This document shows, piece by piece, positions 17,628 to 25,633 of a stretch of DNA of 64,000 nucleotides. The stretch is from an uncultured Alphaproteobacteria bacterium. Lineage in GTDB: Bacteria > Pseudomonadota > Alphaproteobacteria > RF32 > CAG-239. The position numbers were made by a program, and so were the translations under genes. The notes beneath the pieces are model-generated. The model saw only the letters and a list, made by a program, of their open reading frames with translations. It made no database searches and was not told the origin of the DNA. The stretch spans positions 1 to 64,000 of the forward strand of contig CALXPO010000003.1 of assembly GCA_944390315.1 (NCBI GenBank). Direction: 5' to 3'. The stretch's first letter is position 1; each line of letters opens with the position of its first letter.

Positions 17628-18835
17628 TGAATATCCTCCAATCTTGTACCAATAAGTATTTCCAGTTCAATTTTTGCTTCAAGAGATTTTTGTAAAGCGT
17701 TCAAATACATTTCTTGAGCATTGAGATATTTTTCCCTGATTTGCCACACATCAAAAACCGAAAAACGTCCGGCCGCAAAACTGGCTTCCATTTTATCCAC
17801 GCTTTTCTTATAATAGGGCAAAATAACCTGAATATATTTATTCACGGCGGCATTTTGTTCAGACAACTTATTATAAGCTCTCACCACCATTTCATTAAAC
17901 GAGACATTATCCAAACTGGACAGTTGCAGTTGAGCAGATTTTTTCTGAGCTTTAAAAGCTGAATATGCCCCATCTTGGTGATTCCACAAAGGAATGGACA
18001 AAGCCAAACCGACCTTAATATCGTCTTCTTTTTCTTGCCGGTTGTAACCATATACAACTCTCGGACTGATAATCGGAGCATATCTGTCTTGAGCCAGAAT
18101 TGAAACTTGTTCTTCAGCTTGTTTATATTGCAATTCCAGCATTTTTCGCTTTGACGGATTTTTATCCAAATTTTTTGTAACATCACTTAAAGATACAATT
18201 TTTGACATCATCGGCGGCTGTTTTAGCACTATTTTAGTATCGGAAACATTCAAAAATTGGGCAAATAAAATTTGTTCATCCTGCAAATCTTTTTCCAAAA
18301 CATCCAAATCCGTTTTTGTGGCCAGAATATCCGCATCAAAAGCATAAATTTCGGCCGCGCTCAAATTGCTATGGTTAATGGAACGGTGAACAATATGGCT
18401 GACTTTGTTTAAAAAGTTTAAATGCTCTTGTTTATATTTTTTTCGTTCTTGCAACACATACAAGCTGTAATAAGCACGCGATATTTCATGATTAAGCCTC
18501 AACAAATCCAACGCAGATTCTGCATTATTAAGCTCGCTCAATATATCTCTGTAAGAACGTCTTGCAAGAGTGATATCCGACGGACGCAAGGGTTGCGAAA
18601 GCGTTACTTCATGCTCTTGCCCATCAATATTATATTCATATTCCAGCTCCGGATTAGACAACTTGGTTTCATCCATCTGCGAGCCATATATTTCCAAACG
18701 TTGTTTTTTAAGCTCAGCCGCCAAGGGGCTATTTTTTAAGCCTTGTGCCAAAGCATCACCATAATTCAAGGCATTTGCCCAATCAGGAAGCAACATAGCT
18801 CCCAACAACGACCAAAGCAAATATTTTTGCTTCAT
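17624..18835 (-). CDS. TolC-like outer-membrane factor of a metal efflux system (CusC/CzcC type)
   Basis: A 403-residue protein with a Sec signal (MKQKYLLWSLLGAMLLPDWANA) followed by two OMF repeats rich in long helices (NAESALDLLRLNHEISRAYYSLYVLQERK and the second half's SQLQLSSLDNVSFNEMVVRAYNKL). GLALSIPLWN is the typical OMF strand motif. It forms the outer-membrane channel of the tripartite exporter. First gene of the operon, with GGAG before the ATG, directly downstream of the MerR-type promoter. Confidence 0.88.
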   Translation of the reverse strand: MKQKYLLWSLLGAMLLPDWANALNYGDALAQGLKNSPLAAELKKQRLEIYGSQMDETKLSNPELEYEYNIDGQEHEVTLSQPLRPSDITLARRSYRDILSELNNAESALDLLRLNHEISRAYYSLYVLQERKKYKQEHLNFLNKVSHIVHRSINHSNLSAAEIYAFDADILATKTDLDVLEKDLQDEQILFAQFLNVSDTKIVLKQPPMMSKIVSLSDVTKNLDKNPSKRKMLELQYKQAEEQVSILAQDRYAPIISPRVVYGYNRQEKEDDIKVGLALSIPLWNHQDGAYSAFKAQKKSAQLQLSSLDNVSFNEMVVRAYNKLSEQNAAVNKYIQVILPYYKKSVDKMEASFAAGRFSVFDVWQIREKYLNAQEMYLNALQKSLEAKIELEILIGTRLEDIQ

Positions 18836-18859
18836 ACTTTTTTCTCCGAAAATTCAATC

Positions 18860-18897
18860 TTGACACAAGATAATCTCTATAGTTACTATAGAGTCAA
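18860..18897. promoter_or_regulatory. Divergent MerR-type promoter and operator
   Basis: On the minus strand TTGACT (18897-18892) and TATCTT (18872-18867) are 19 bp apart, the long spacer typical of MerR-activated promoters. The spacer holds the dyad CTCTATAG-TTA-CTATAGAG (18875-18893). On the plus strand TTGACA (18860-18865) and TACTAT (18884-18889) with an 18-bp spacer would drive the regulator gene. One bound dimer could therefore control both directions. Confidence 0.85.
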
Positions 18898-18920
18898 GTA
18901 AAAAAATATTGGAGAAATTT

Positions 18921-19325
18921 ATGTTGATGAAAATCGGAGAATTAGCAAAAAAAACGGGATGTAAAGTTGTAACAATCCGATTTTACGAGCAAAAAGGCTT
19001 ATTAAAAAAAGGTCTCCGAACCTCCTCCAATTATCGACTTTATAATGAAGATGATTTAGCGCAGCTGAATTTGATTATGCATTGCCGCGCCCTTAATCTT
19101 AATTTAAATCAAATAAAAAAAATCCTTCTTTGCGACCAAAAGCATCAAGAAAATTGTGAATGGGTTGGGAAAATGATTGAAGAGCATATTTCAGAAATTG
19201 ACAAACAAATTCAATCATTAAATAACCTAAAAAACATACTGCAAAATCTGCGTCATAAATGTGTAGATGACCATATTGTAGCCGATTGCGGGATTATACA
19301 ACATTTGCATAAACACATTACCTAA
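18921..19325 (+). CDS. MerR-family metal-responsive regulator, CadR/PbrR-like
   Basis: The ATG at 18921 is chosen for its GGAG site. The 134-residue protein has the MerR winged helix (MKIGELAKKTGCKVVTIRFYEQKGLL), the RTSSNYRLYNEDDL wing, and a coiled-coil dimer helix. Cys79, Cys114 and Cys123 (residue counts from this start) match the three metal-binding cysteines of CadR/PbrR-type regulators, and the His-rich tail (IIQHLHKHIT) may add ligands. This points to Cd(II), Pb(II) or Zn(II) sensing. It diverges from the efflux operon across the long-spacer promoter, so it is its likely activator. Confidence 0.9.
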   Translation: MLMKIGELAKKTGCKVVTIRFYEQKGLLKKGLRTSSNYRLYNEDDLAQLNLIMHCRALNLNLNQIKKILLCDQKHQENCEWVGKMIEEHISEIDKQIQSLNNLKNILQNLRHKCVDDHIVADCGIIQHLHKHIT

Positions 19326-19352
19326 CAATAAATATCTTTTGCAATAAGCAAG

Positions 19353-19387
19353 AACAGCCGGTTTATTAGCAAAGAGCTGTTTTTTTA
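19353..19387 (+). terminator. Likely terminator of the MerR-type gene
   Basis: AACAGC (19353-19358) pairs with GCTGTT (19376-19381) and a run of T follows. The stem is short and the loop long, so moderate support only. Confidence 0.45.
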
Positions 19388-19457
19388 AGAATGACATATT
19401 AATTTATTTTATCAACTTTTTTTCATAAAATAGCATAGGTAAAAAACTCTCATTTTG

Positions 19458-19492
19458 GTAAGTATACGCCGACAAGGTAAGTATTGATTTTT
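19458..19492 (+). promoter_or_regulatory. Putative HxlR operator, copy 1
   Basis: GTAAGTATA at 19458 and AGTATTGATTTTT at 19480-19492 recur with identical 22-bp spacing at 20455 and 20477, in the control region of hxlR and the flavin reductase gene. This copy ends 52 bp before the flavodoxin-like ATG. Confidence 0.6.
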
Positions 19493-19544
19493 TAGACAAG
19501 AAAAAATAACTTAAAATCAAAAAATAGTTTTGAAAGGTATTTTG

Positions 19545-20099
19545 ATGGCTAAAAAAATTGTAATCCTGAATGGCAGTCCGCGAATAAACGGCAACACAAA
19601 AGGTTTAATAGATGCTTTTACTCAAGGAGCAAAAGCCAAAGGACACGACGTGGTTTGTTTCAACTTGGGACAGATGAATATCCATGGTTGTTTGGGGTGT
19701 TTTGGCGGCGGCAAAGATAAAAACAGTCCTTGTGTACAAAAAGATGATATGCTCAAAATTTACCCTGAGTATGCGCAAGCCGATATTGTTGTGCTGGCCT
19801 CTCCGATGTATTACTGGGGATTTTCGGGACAACTGAAATGCGCTTTTGACAGATTGTTTGCCGTGGCTGAATGTGATGAAAATTATGAAAATCCACAAAA
19901 AGACTGTATTCTGTTGATGGCATCTGAAGGCAACGGAGATGACAACAGCAAACCGGTTATCGATTATTACGAGGCTTTGCTAAAACATATGAATTGGAAA
20001 AACCTTGGATATATTATTGCCGGAGGAGTTTTAAAAGTCGGTGATATTAAAGGTCACTCTGCCCTAAACGAAGCCATAAAACTTGGTTCTTCTTTATAA
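19545..20099 (+). CDS. Flavodoxin-fold NAD(P)H-dependent oxidoreductase
   Basis: The start at 19545 has GAAAGG before it. About 184 residues. VILNGSPRINGNTKGLIDAF is the FMN phosphate-binding loop of the NADPH-dependent FMN reductase/flavodoxin-like family; CLGCFGGGKDKNSPCVQKDDM carries a Cys cluster common in this subfamily; SPMYYWGFSGQLKCAFDR is the second flavin-binding motif. It probably reduces quinones, flavins or disulfide-stress compounds in the cytoplasm. The HxlR regulator lies immediately downstream, convergent, and its operator-like motif is upstream, so it is probably HxlR-controlled and induced by electrophiles. Confidence 0.85.
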   Translation: MAKKIVILNGSPRINGNTKGLIDAFTQGAKAKGHDVVCFNLGQMNIHGCLGCFGGGKDKNSPCVQKDDMLKIYPEYAQADIVVLASPMYYWGFSGQLKCAFDRLFAVAECDENYENPQKDCILLMASEGNGDDNSKPVIDYYEALLKHMNWKNLGYIIAGGVLKVGDIKGHSALNEAIKLGSSL

Positions 20100-20101
20100 T
20101 T

Positions 20102-20437
20102 TTACTTGGGGCGATGTTTATCGCCCCAATCGCATAAAGCAAATAACATCGGAATAAGCGATTGTCCTTTTTCCGTCAAACTATATTCGACTTTAGGCGG
20201 AAGTTCAGGATATACATGGCGATTTATCAGACCGTCCCTTTCCAATTCTTTTAGAGTCGTACTGAGCATTTTAAAAGAAATTTTGCCGATCAGGCGATAT
20301 AAAGCATTATGGCGTAAGACCTTAAATTCTCCCAGCCAATACAAAACTATCATTTTATATTTTCCGCCGATAATCGATAAAGTATAGCCAAAACCGGTAT
20401 CTTCAATCTTAGTGGAAGGAGAAATACATTGAGACAT
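20102..20437 (-). CDS. HxlR-family transcriptional regulator
   Basis: A 111-residue winged-helix regulator. TLSIIGGKYKMIVLYWLGEFKVLRHNALYRLIGKISFKMLSTTLKELERDGLINRHVYPELPPKVEYSLTEKG shows the complete HxlR domain, including the PPKVEYSLTEKG wing; an N-terminal Cys (residue 4) could be the redox sensor, as in YodB/HypR-type members. It converges with the flavodoxin-like gene, ending two bases from it, and diverges from the flavin reductase gene. An operator-like motif begins 18 bp before its ATG, suggesting autoregulation. Confidence 0.9.
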   Translation of the reverse strand: MSQCISPSTKIEDTGFGYTLSIIGGKYKMIVLYWLGEFKVLRHNALYRLIGKISFKMLSTTLKELERDGLINRHVYPELPPKVEYSLTEKGQSLIPMLFALCDWGDKHRPK

Positions 20438-20454
20438 ATTACACTCTCTTTTTA

Positions 20455-20489
20455 GTTAGTATAAGACGTAATCATCAGTATTGATTTTT
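20455..20489 (+). promoter_or_regulatory. Putative HxlR operator, copy 2
   Basis: GTTAGTATA at 20455 and AGTATTGATTTTT at 20477-20489, with the same 22-bp spacing as the copy at 19458-19492. It lies between hxlR and the flavin reductase gene and could serve both. Confidence 0.6.
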
Positions 20490-20578
20490 ATCAAATATAT
20501 ACAATTATATTAAACATACAACAAATTTATGAAAACATACCTAAAAATAACCCTAACTTATTGAAAGGAATATTGACA

Positions 20579-21076
20579 ATGAAAGAAATCAGTTTACCCA
20601 AAGCGTCACAACTGACATCCCCTAATCCGGTAACTTTGGTTTGCACACAAAAACCAGATGGTTCGGCAAATGTAGCAACGGTATCCTGGTGGACATATCT
20701 GTCGTTTAACCCTTACATGATTGCTTTTGCAATGGCTAAAACTTCTTATACCGGAGAAATGGTCAGAAACAGCGGGAAAGTCATACTGACCGTCCCAGGT
20801 AAAGAACTTGCCGACATTGCCTTGGGATGCGGCACTACTACCGGACGCAACACGGATAAAGTTTCCAAATTTGATATCAAACTGACGGAAGTTGGCGCCA
20901 GCCCCATCAAAATTCCTCTTCATTCAAAAGTTGCCATTGTCTGCCAATTAAAAGATTACTACGAAGTCGGCGACCATTACTTATACATATGCAATGTCGA
21001 AAAAGTTTACGGCGACGAGAATGAAGAAGCCTTATTCGCATGGAACGGTTATGCTCAAATTCATTCCTTAAAATGA
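20579..21076 (+). CDS. Flavin reductase-like domain protein
   Basis: The ATG at 20579 with AAAGGA upstream is preferred over a TTG 18 bases earlier. The 165-residue protein has the flavin reductase-like split-barrel fold: PNPVTLVCTQKPDGSANVATVSWWTYLSFNPYMIAFAM near the N-terminus, then SGKVILTVPGKEL and CGTTTGRNTDKVSKF. Such proteins bind FMN and act as flavin reductases or flavoredoxins. It diverges from hxlR across the operator-like motif, so it is likely part of the same stress response. Confidence 0.85.
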   Translation: MKEISLPKASQLTSPNPVTLVCTQKPDGSANVATVSWWTYLSFNPYMIAFAMAKTSYTGEMVRNSGKVILTVPGKELADIALGCGTTTGRNTDKVSKFDIKLTEVGASPIKIPLHSKVAIVCQLKDYYEVGDHYLYICNVEKVYGDENEEALFAWNGYAQIHSLK

Positions 21077-21093
21077 AATATCAGACTCTTTAA

Positions 21094-21136
21094 CGGACTA
21101 AAGATAAATATAACAAATTAATTTATCTTTAGTCCG
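21094..21136. terminator. Bidirectional terminator between convergent genes
   Basis: A perfect 16-bp stem (21094-21109 with 21121-21136) with an 11-base loop. It overlaps the stop codon of the DUF1349 gene at 21129-21131 and also follows the flavin reductase gene. T tracts are short, but the stem is strong. Confidence 0.65.
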
Positions 21137-21731
21137 GTTGTTGCCCATCATGCGCTTTCCACTGGCACTCCAGGATTTCCATATCCATAAAAACGGCCTT
21201 AAATGATGAATTTTCCGGACTGCAGGCATAGATACCGAAATTTATTTGAGAATCCGCCATATTCAAATGACAAATTCTCATTTGTTGAAAACGCCGACCG
21301 TCAACAGAGTTTTCAATACAAAAGTCATTATTTCTGCGGCTTAAACGATACCACATTGTTTTTACCAAAGCCGGTATTTCCGTTGTAGCCCAATCAGAAT
21401 AGCCTCCGTTTGTAACCACACTGCCCAAATGCTGTATTTTTTCATTTTCATATTCTATAGATGCTTTCAGCCAATTTTGGCTATCTAAGTAAACAACAAC
21501 GCCGCATTGGTCAAATCGATGTTTGCTGTCAAATTCCGTTTTAACAACAAATGAAAAAAATTTCTGTGTTGTTTCTGTTTGCAACACCGGAGCACTGTCG
21601 TTTTGGAAATTATAATAAGTTCTCTGCCACAAATCTGTATGCGGAGCTGTTACAATTTCGATTTTATTCTCTGATATTGTATATTTTTCAGGTTCTCTTG
21701 TCCATATTAGTTTATCTGAAACAAATTTCAT
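21129..21731 (-). CDS. DUF1349-family protein
   Basis: A 200-residue protein with the jelly-roll DUF1349 signature: LWQRTYYNFQNDSAPVL, FSFVVKTEFDSKHRFDQCGVVVYLDSQNWLKASIEY, VVTNGGYSDWAT, WYRLSRRNNDFCIENSVDG and FGIYACSP. The fold resembles carbohydrate-binding lectin-like domains; no enzymatic role is established. GGAGGG precedes the start. It is third in an apparent operon behind a metallo-beta-lactamase-fold gene and a flavodoxin-like gene, 20 bp after the latter. Confidence 0.8.
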   Translation of the reverse strand: MKFVSDKLIWTREPEKYTISENKIEIVTAPHTDLWQRTYYNFQNDSAPVLQTETTQKFFSFVVKTEFDSKHRFDQCGVVVYLDSQNWLKASIEYENEKIQHLGSVVTNGGYSDWATTEIPALVKTMWYRLSRRNNDFCIENSVDGRRFQQMRICHLNMADSQINFGIYACSPENSSFKAVFMDMEILECQWKAHDGQQPD

Positions 21732-21751
21732 TTCACCCTCCGATAAATTTA

Positions 21752-22384
21752 TTATTTTGCTATATTTTTACCTAATTCGTAGGCTTGCTTAGGATACTCG
21801 GTCTGATTAACGGCACCTACCGGCCAGACACCCGAAGCAATAATTTGTCCGGCATCTTTCCATCCCAGATAGTCAATCAAAGTTTGGTAATGACTTTTTA
21901 TCGGTTCGGCTTGAGAAAGGGCTGTATTGGCATAAGTCATCAGCAAAACTGCTTTTTTGGGACGATGAATTTGCCCGTTAATGGCATAAAATCTGTCAAT
22001 CACGGTTTTAAGCTGGGCAGAAATGCCAAAATAATACATCGGCGTGGCAAAAACGACAACATCGGCATTAACAATATATTGACGAACAAATTCGAAATCA
22101 TCTTTAAAAACGCAAGGACCGTTCATGCCGCATTTGTTGCAACCGATACACGGATGCACCTCGGCAAAAGCCGCGTCAAAGCGCTCAACATGATGTCCGC
22201 TTTCTCGGGCTCCTTTAATAAAATTATCGGTCAATGTATTTGAGTTGCCGTTTTTTCGCGGACTACCCGTCAAAACCAAAATTTTCATTTTTTCCTCTTT
22301 ATCTGTTTCAGCTTTTAATTTGTTTGGTAACATTGATAAAGTTGCCACGGCGGCAGCTGTTTTTATAAAATCACGTCTATTCAT
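21752..22384 (-). CDS. Tat-exported flavodoxin-like NADPH-dependent FMN reductase
   Basis: The start at 22384 (MNRRDFIKTAAAVATLSMLP) gives a twin-arginine signal peptide, RRDFIK, so the folded flavoprotein should be exported. The rest is a flavodoxin-like domain with LTGSPRKNGNSNTLTDNFIKGA, CIGCNKCGMNGPCVFKDDF (a four-Cys cluster as in iron-sulfur flavoproteins) and TPMYYFGISAQLKTVIDRF. The ATG overlaps the end of the preceding metallo-beta-lactamase gene by eight bases, implying coupled translation. A periplasmic location for this family is unusual; the closest cytoplasmic relative here is the gene at 19545. Confidence 0.8.
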   Translation of the reverse strand: MNRRDFIKTAAAVATLSMLPNKLKAETDKEEKMKILVLTGSPRKNGNSNTLTDNFIKGARESGHHVERFDAAFAEVHPCIGCNKCGMNGPCVFKDDFEFVRQYIVNADVVVFATPMYYFGISAQLKTVIDRFYAINGQIHRPKKAVLLMTYANTALSQAEPIKSHYQTLIDYLGWKDAGQIIASGVWPVGAVNQTEYPKQAYELGKNIAK

Positions 22385-23453
22385 TTTTCCACCACTGCAC
22401 TGTCGGTAAGTTTCGGTCATCAATTTTTTCACCCATCATCGGTGTTAAAATTTTGATACCAGTATTTTTATTTTCTTCCAAAAGCATATCGATTGACTCA
22501 TGCCACGGATGCAAAGCCAGATCAAACACTGCCCAATGTAACGGCAACAATTGTTTGGCTTGTAACTCAGTTGCGGCTTTAATCACCTCTTTGGGAAACA
22601 TATGGGTATTGGGCCAACCGGTATTCCAGCCGTCAATCTCAACAGCGGCAAAATCGAAATTTCCGTATTTTTTGCCGATTTGCTCAAAGTGAACACCATA
22701 GCCGCTGTCACCGCTCCAATAAATGTTTTTACCACTTGATTGGACAACATACGAATTCCATAACGTTTTATTGCGGTCGCCCAAACCTCTGCTTGAGTAG
22801 TGAACGGCGGGTTCGGCAACAATTTTTATACCGTTTTGGTCAAATTCATCTCCCCAACCGAGTTCCGTTATATTTTTGTCTTTTATTCCCCAACCTCTGA
22901 GCGCGGCACCGACACCGAGCGGTACGACAAAATGAGAATTTTTCAATTGCTGAACGGTTTTCCTTTCCAAATGATCGTAGTGATTATGGGTTATGACCAC
23001 CAAATCGATATGAGGCAAATCTTTTGCTTTTATCGGAGCGGGACCGTATCTCGGAACCATAAAAGGAACCGGTGCGGCATTACCGAAAACCGGATCAAAC
23101 AAAATTCTGTTACCGCTGAGTTCAAGCATACCCGTAGAATGTCCGAGCCAATAAAGTGCAAAATCGGATGCCGGCTGAGAAAAATCACTTGCAGACAATT
23201 TTTTCATGGGCAATTCTTTCTTGGGCGCAAACGGAGACTTTTTAACAAAACGAAACCAGCTCGCCGGTCCGTTGCGCACATTGTCAAAATCATAAACTAA
23301 TTTTTGCGGACTTTGGAATTCTCCGTTTTTGAAATAAGGCAAAGATTCATATTTTTTCAGTTCATCGGCAGAAGGAGATTGTCCGATTTCTCTTAAAACC
23401 AATCCGCCGCCGATGAATATCGCAATAATAACAACAACTGCAATTTTTAACAT
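22377..23453 (-). CDS. Membrane-anchored metallo-beta-lactamase-fold hydrolase, NAPE-PLD/UlaG-like
   Basis: The 358-residue protein has an N-terminal membrane anchor (MLKIAVVVIIAIFIGGGLVL). The MBL core shows YWLGHSTGMLELSGNRILFDPVFG, the metal motif HNHYDHLE, a later YWSGDSGYG, and LLPLHWAVFDLALHPWHE, as in N-acylphosphatidylethanolamine phospholipase D-like and related hydrolases. Substrate unknown; location suggests a periplasmic-face enzyme. First gene of a three-gene operon, preceded by a LysR-type palindrome 77 bp upstream that is nearly identical to one before the gene at 24547. Confidence 0.85.
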   Translation of the reverse strand: MLKIAVVVIIAIFIGGGLVLREIGQSPSADELKKYESLPYFKNGEFQSPQKLVYDFDNVRNGPASWFRFVKKSPFAPKKELPMKKLSASDFSQPASDFALYWLGHSTGMLELSGNRILFDPVFGNAAPVPFMVPRYGPAPIKAKDLPHIDLVVITHNHYDHLERKTVQQLKNSHFVVPLGVGAALRGWGIKDKNITELGWGDEFDQNGIKIVAEPAVHYSSRGLGDRNKTLWNSYVVQSSGKNIYWSGDSGYGVHFEQIGKKYGNFDFAAVEIDGWNTGWPNTHMFPKEVIKAATELQAKQLLPLHWAVFDLALHPWHESIDMLLEENKNTGIKILTPMMGEKIDDRNLPTVQWWKNE

Positions 23454-23529
23454 TTTTCACTCCTTTTTGTGACCTTATGCCAGCTTAAAATAAAAACCGA
23501 TTTAAGAACAATATTATTTGTTTATAAGA

Positions 23530-23548
23530 CTATAAATTTTGCTTATAG
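23530..23548 (-). promoter_or_regulatory. Putative LysR-type operator upstream of the MBL operon
   Basis: Read on the minus strand the site is CTATAAGCAAAATTTATAG, a 6-7-6 palindrome that differs at one base from the site at 24447-24465. It overlaps the stop codon of the LysR gene and lies 77 bp before the MBL gene start, in the same orientation as that gene. Confidence 0.65.
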
Positions 23549-24436
23549 CTTTGGTAATTCAGTCCCCAACAGCATCAATGAATTTTCCTCTACCCATTTT
23601 ATAATCGGATTAAGGCGTTTTTTATTGCTTTTGAGATATGAAAGCCAGTAAGTAGCAGATACCCCTTCATCCTCAAGAGGAATAATAACTCTTTTTCCGT
23701 CATCACGATAAAGTTGTACCAAACGCGTCGTAAAACTTAAAACTTTTTGATGTTCGAGCATCTGCCGAAAGATAAAATAATCGGTATAAACACTGACATA
23801 CGGCAAAGACACCAACCAATCCATAAACTTATTCATTTTTCTTTCGTAAGCCCCAAAAGCACGATAAACCGCAAATTTTCTATTAGGATATTGGTGCAGA
23901 TTGATGCTTGATTTGTGAACCAATTCATCACCCAAAGGCACGGAGAGCATCAGTTGTTCTTTGGCAAAGGGAATAGATTCCACATCCGAATATTCCTTTT
24001 TTTCCAAAGAAATAACAGCATCATATTTTTTACTGAGCAATCCGTTAAATAATTTAATATCATCATCGATGAGCTCTGAAGACAGCTTTGTCACGGCAAG
24101 ATTTTTTTGCAACATTGGTGCCGAAAAACGCATTGGTCCCGGATCACAAAAGCCAAGGTTAATAACATTATTTTCTATTGAATATTGCCGAAAAGCATTT
24201 TTCATTTCTTCTGCCTGTCCCAGAATGGCGCAAGCATAAGTAAACGCCGTTTCTCCGGCTTTATTTAAGGATATATTATTTTTCTTTCTTTCAAAAAGTT
24301 GAACCCCAAGTTCTTCTTCCAATTTTTTTAATCCCGAACTTAAGGCCGGCTGCGAAATATGCAAACGTTCGGCGGCAGCGGTCATTGTTTTGGCTTCGAC
24401 AATCGTTTTAAATTGCAACAGCTGAGTTAATTCCAT
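23543..24436 (-). CDS. LysR-family transcriptional regulator
   Basis: A 297-residue regulator with the LysR winged helix at residues 1-60 (LLQFKTIVEAKTMTAAAERLHISQPALSSGLKKLEEELGVQLFERKKNNISLNKAG) and a periplasmic-binding-protein-like effector domain. It lies between two transcription units that each carry the same 19-bp palindrome at similar distance from their start codons, so it probably controls both: the carboxymuconolactone decarboxylase-like gene (divergent) and the MBL/flavodoxin/DUF1349 operon (downstream, same strand). The inducer is unknown. Confidence 0.92.
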   Translation of the reverse strand: MELTQLLQFKTIVEAKTMTAAAERLHISQPALSSGLKKLEEELGVQLFERKKNNISLNKAGETAFTYACAILGQAEEMKNAFRQYSIENNVINLGFCDPGPMRFSAPMLQKNLAVTKLSSELIDDDIKLFNGLLSKKYDAVISLEKKEYSDVESIPFAKEQLMLSVPLGDELVHKSSINLHQYPNRKFAVYRAFGAYERKMNKFMDWLVSLPYVSVYTDYFIFRQMLEHQKVLSFTTRLVQLYRDDGKRVIIPLEDEGVSATYWLSYLKSNKKRLNPIIKWVEENSLMLLGTELPKL

Positions 24437-24446
24437 ATACGCCTCA

Positions 24447-24465
24447 CTATAAGTAAAATTTATAG
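24447..24465 (+). promoter_or_regulatory. Putative LysR-type operator between lysR and the CMD gene
   Basis: CTATAAGTAAAATTTATAG is a T-N11-A type LysR box with six-base arms. It lies 10 bp before the LysR start codon and about 81 bp before the carboxymuconolactone decarboxylase-like start. The twin is at 23530-23548. Confidence 0.7.
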
Positions 24466-24546
24466 TTTTATAAAAAAATAATATTAGACTTATTTCTCTC
24501 CGTCAACCATAATTGATTGTGTTTATATCATTACGGGGAGCAAAAA

Positions 24547-25395
24547 ATGAAAAAAATTATCTTTTTTTTATTTTTGGGATTATGTTTGTGTTCTAACCAC
24601 ACATTTGCGGAGGAAAAAGAAATGACAAGAGCGGAAAAAGCAAATATCGTTTACAAAGAACTTTTTGGCGGAGAGCGTACACCCAGCCCGACAGATCCTG
24701 AATTTATGGAAATTTTGCAACGAAATATTTTCGGAGAAGTGTTTTACAGCGGAAACTTAACCGCCAAAGAACGAGAATTAATAACCGTTTCCGCTTTATC
24801 GGTCATGCAAACTTTGCCACAGCTCAAAGCACATATTAATGCGGCACTCAATGTCGGCAACACCGCTTTGGAAATAAGAGAAGCTATCTACCAATGCGCT
24901 CCGTTTATCGGTTTTCCGCGAACACTTAATGCCATCGCTGTTTTTAATGAAGTTGCACAAGAAAGAGGTATCAAACTTCCTCTTGAAAATACCTCGACCA
25001 CAACCGATGATAACAGATTTGAAAAAGGATATGCCATACAGCAAAAGCTCTACGGCGATGAAGTCAAAACCGCGATGTCTTCCTTGCCCGAAAATTATAA
25101 AAATATTGTTCCCGATACCTTAACCACCTTTTGCTTTGGGGATTTCTACACACGTAACGGCTTAAGTCTCAAGCAACGGGAACTTTTATCTTTGGTTATA
25201 TTGACAACGCTCGGAGCCGAAAAACAATTAAGCGCCCATGTCGTCGGCGCGCTAAAAGCCGGAAACGACAAAGAAACACTTTTGGCGGCAATGGTACAGG
25301 CAATTCCCTATATCGGATTGGCCAATGCCATGACAACCATCAATTTGATAAAAGAAACAACGCCCGAAAACTATAAACCGATTTATGAAGAATAA
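24547..25395 (+). CDS. Exported carboxymuconolactone decarboxylase-family protein with two CMD domains
   Basis: GGGGAG before the ATG at 24547 sets the start; about 282 residues. MKKIIFFLFLGLCLCSNHTFA is a signal peptide. Two AhpD/CMD-type domains follow: the first around NLTAKERELITVSALSVMQTLPQLKAHINAALNVG and REAIYQCAPFIGFPRTLNA, the second around LSLKQRELLSLVILTTLGAEKQLSAHVVGALKAGN and VQAIPYIGLANAM. Family members are decarboxylases or peroxiredoxin-like; the CxxC of AhpD is not evident, so a redox role is not certain. Divergent from a LysR gene with a good operator between them. Confidence 0.85.
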   Translation: MKKIIFFLFLGLCLCSNHTFAEEKEMTRAEKANIVYKELFGGERTPSPTDPEFMEILQRNIFGEVFYSGNLTAKERELITVSALSVMQTLPQLKAHINAALNVGNTALEIREAIYQCAPFIGFPRTLNAIAVFNEVAQERGIKLPLENTSTTTDDNRFEKGYAIQQKLYGDEVKTAMSSLPENYKNIVPDTLTTFCFGDFYTRNGLSLKQRELLSLVILTTLGAEKQLSAHVVGALKAGNDKETLLAAMVQAIPYIGLANAMTTINLIKETTPENYKPIYEE

Positions 25396-25489
25396 ATCAA
25401 TACACGCATAAAATAAACGTCCCTCGCAAAAAAAGATTGCTGAAAAAAATTTTAAATTGTAAAAAAGAGAAAAAAATAAGAGGGAAAAT

Positions 25490-25633
25490 ATGAAAAAGAC
25501 TATTCTTTGTTTAACACTTATGCTTATGATTTCAGCTTGTGCCAGAAACCGCGAAGCCGAGACCAAAATGACCGACAATGCTCACAACTTTATTGAGCAA
25601 GTCTTTAGTATCGGGCGTCAAGATTCAAAGTAA
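25490..25633 (+). CDS. Small lipoprotein (47 residues)
   Basis: An AGAGGG site precedes the ATG of this short frame. The product begins with MKKTILCLTLMLMISAC, a clear lipoprotein signal with lipobox ISAC, followed by about 30 charged residues (ARNREAETKMTDNAHNFIEQ). The size and plan resemble entericidin-type small lipoproteins, without clear sequence similarity. Its last nine bases overlap the end of the convergent yqaA-like gene. Confidence 0.65.
   Translation: MKKTILCLTLMLMISACARNREAETKMTDNAHNFIEQVFSIGRQDSK

Noticed and set aside
13777..18835. RND pump, adaptor and TolC-like genes as the missing type 1 exporter of the RTX proteins
   Set aside because: The pump is an RND protein, not an ABC transporter, and its regulator and promoter are metal-type. 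No HlyB or HlyD homologue is in the window.
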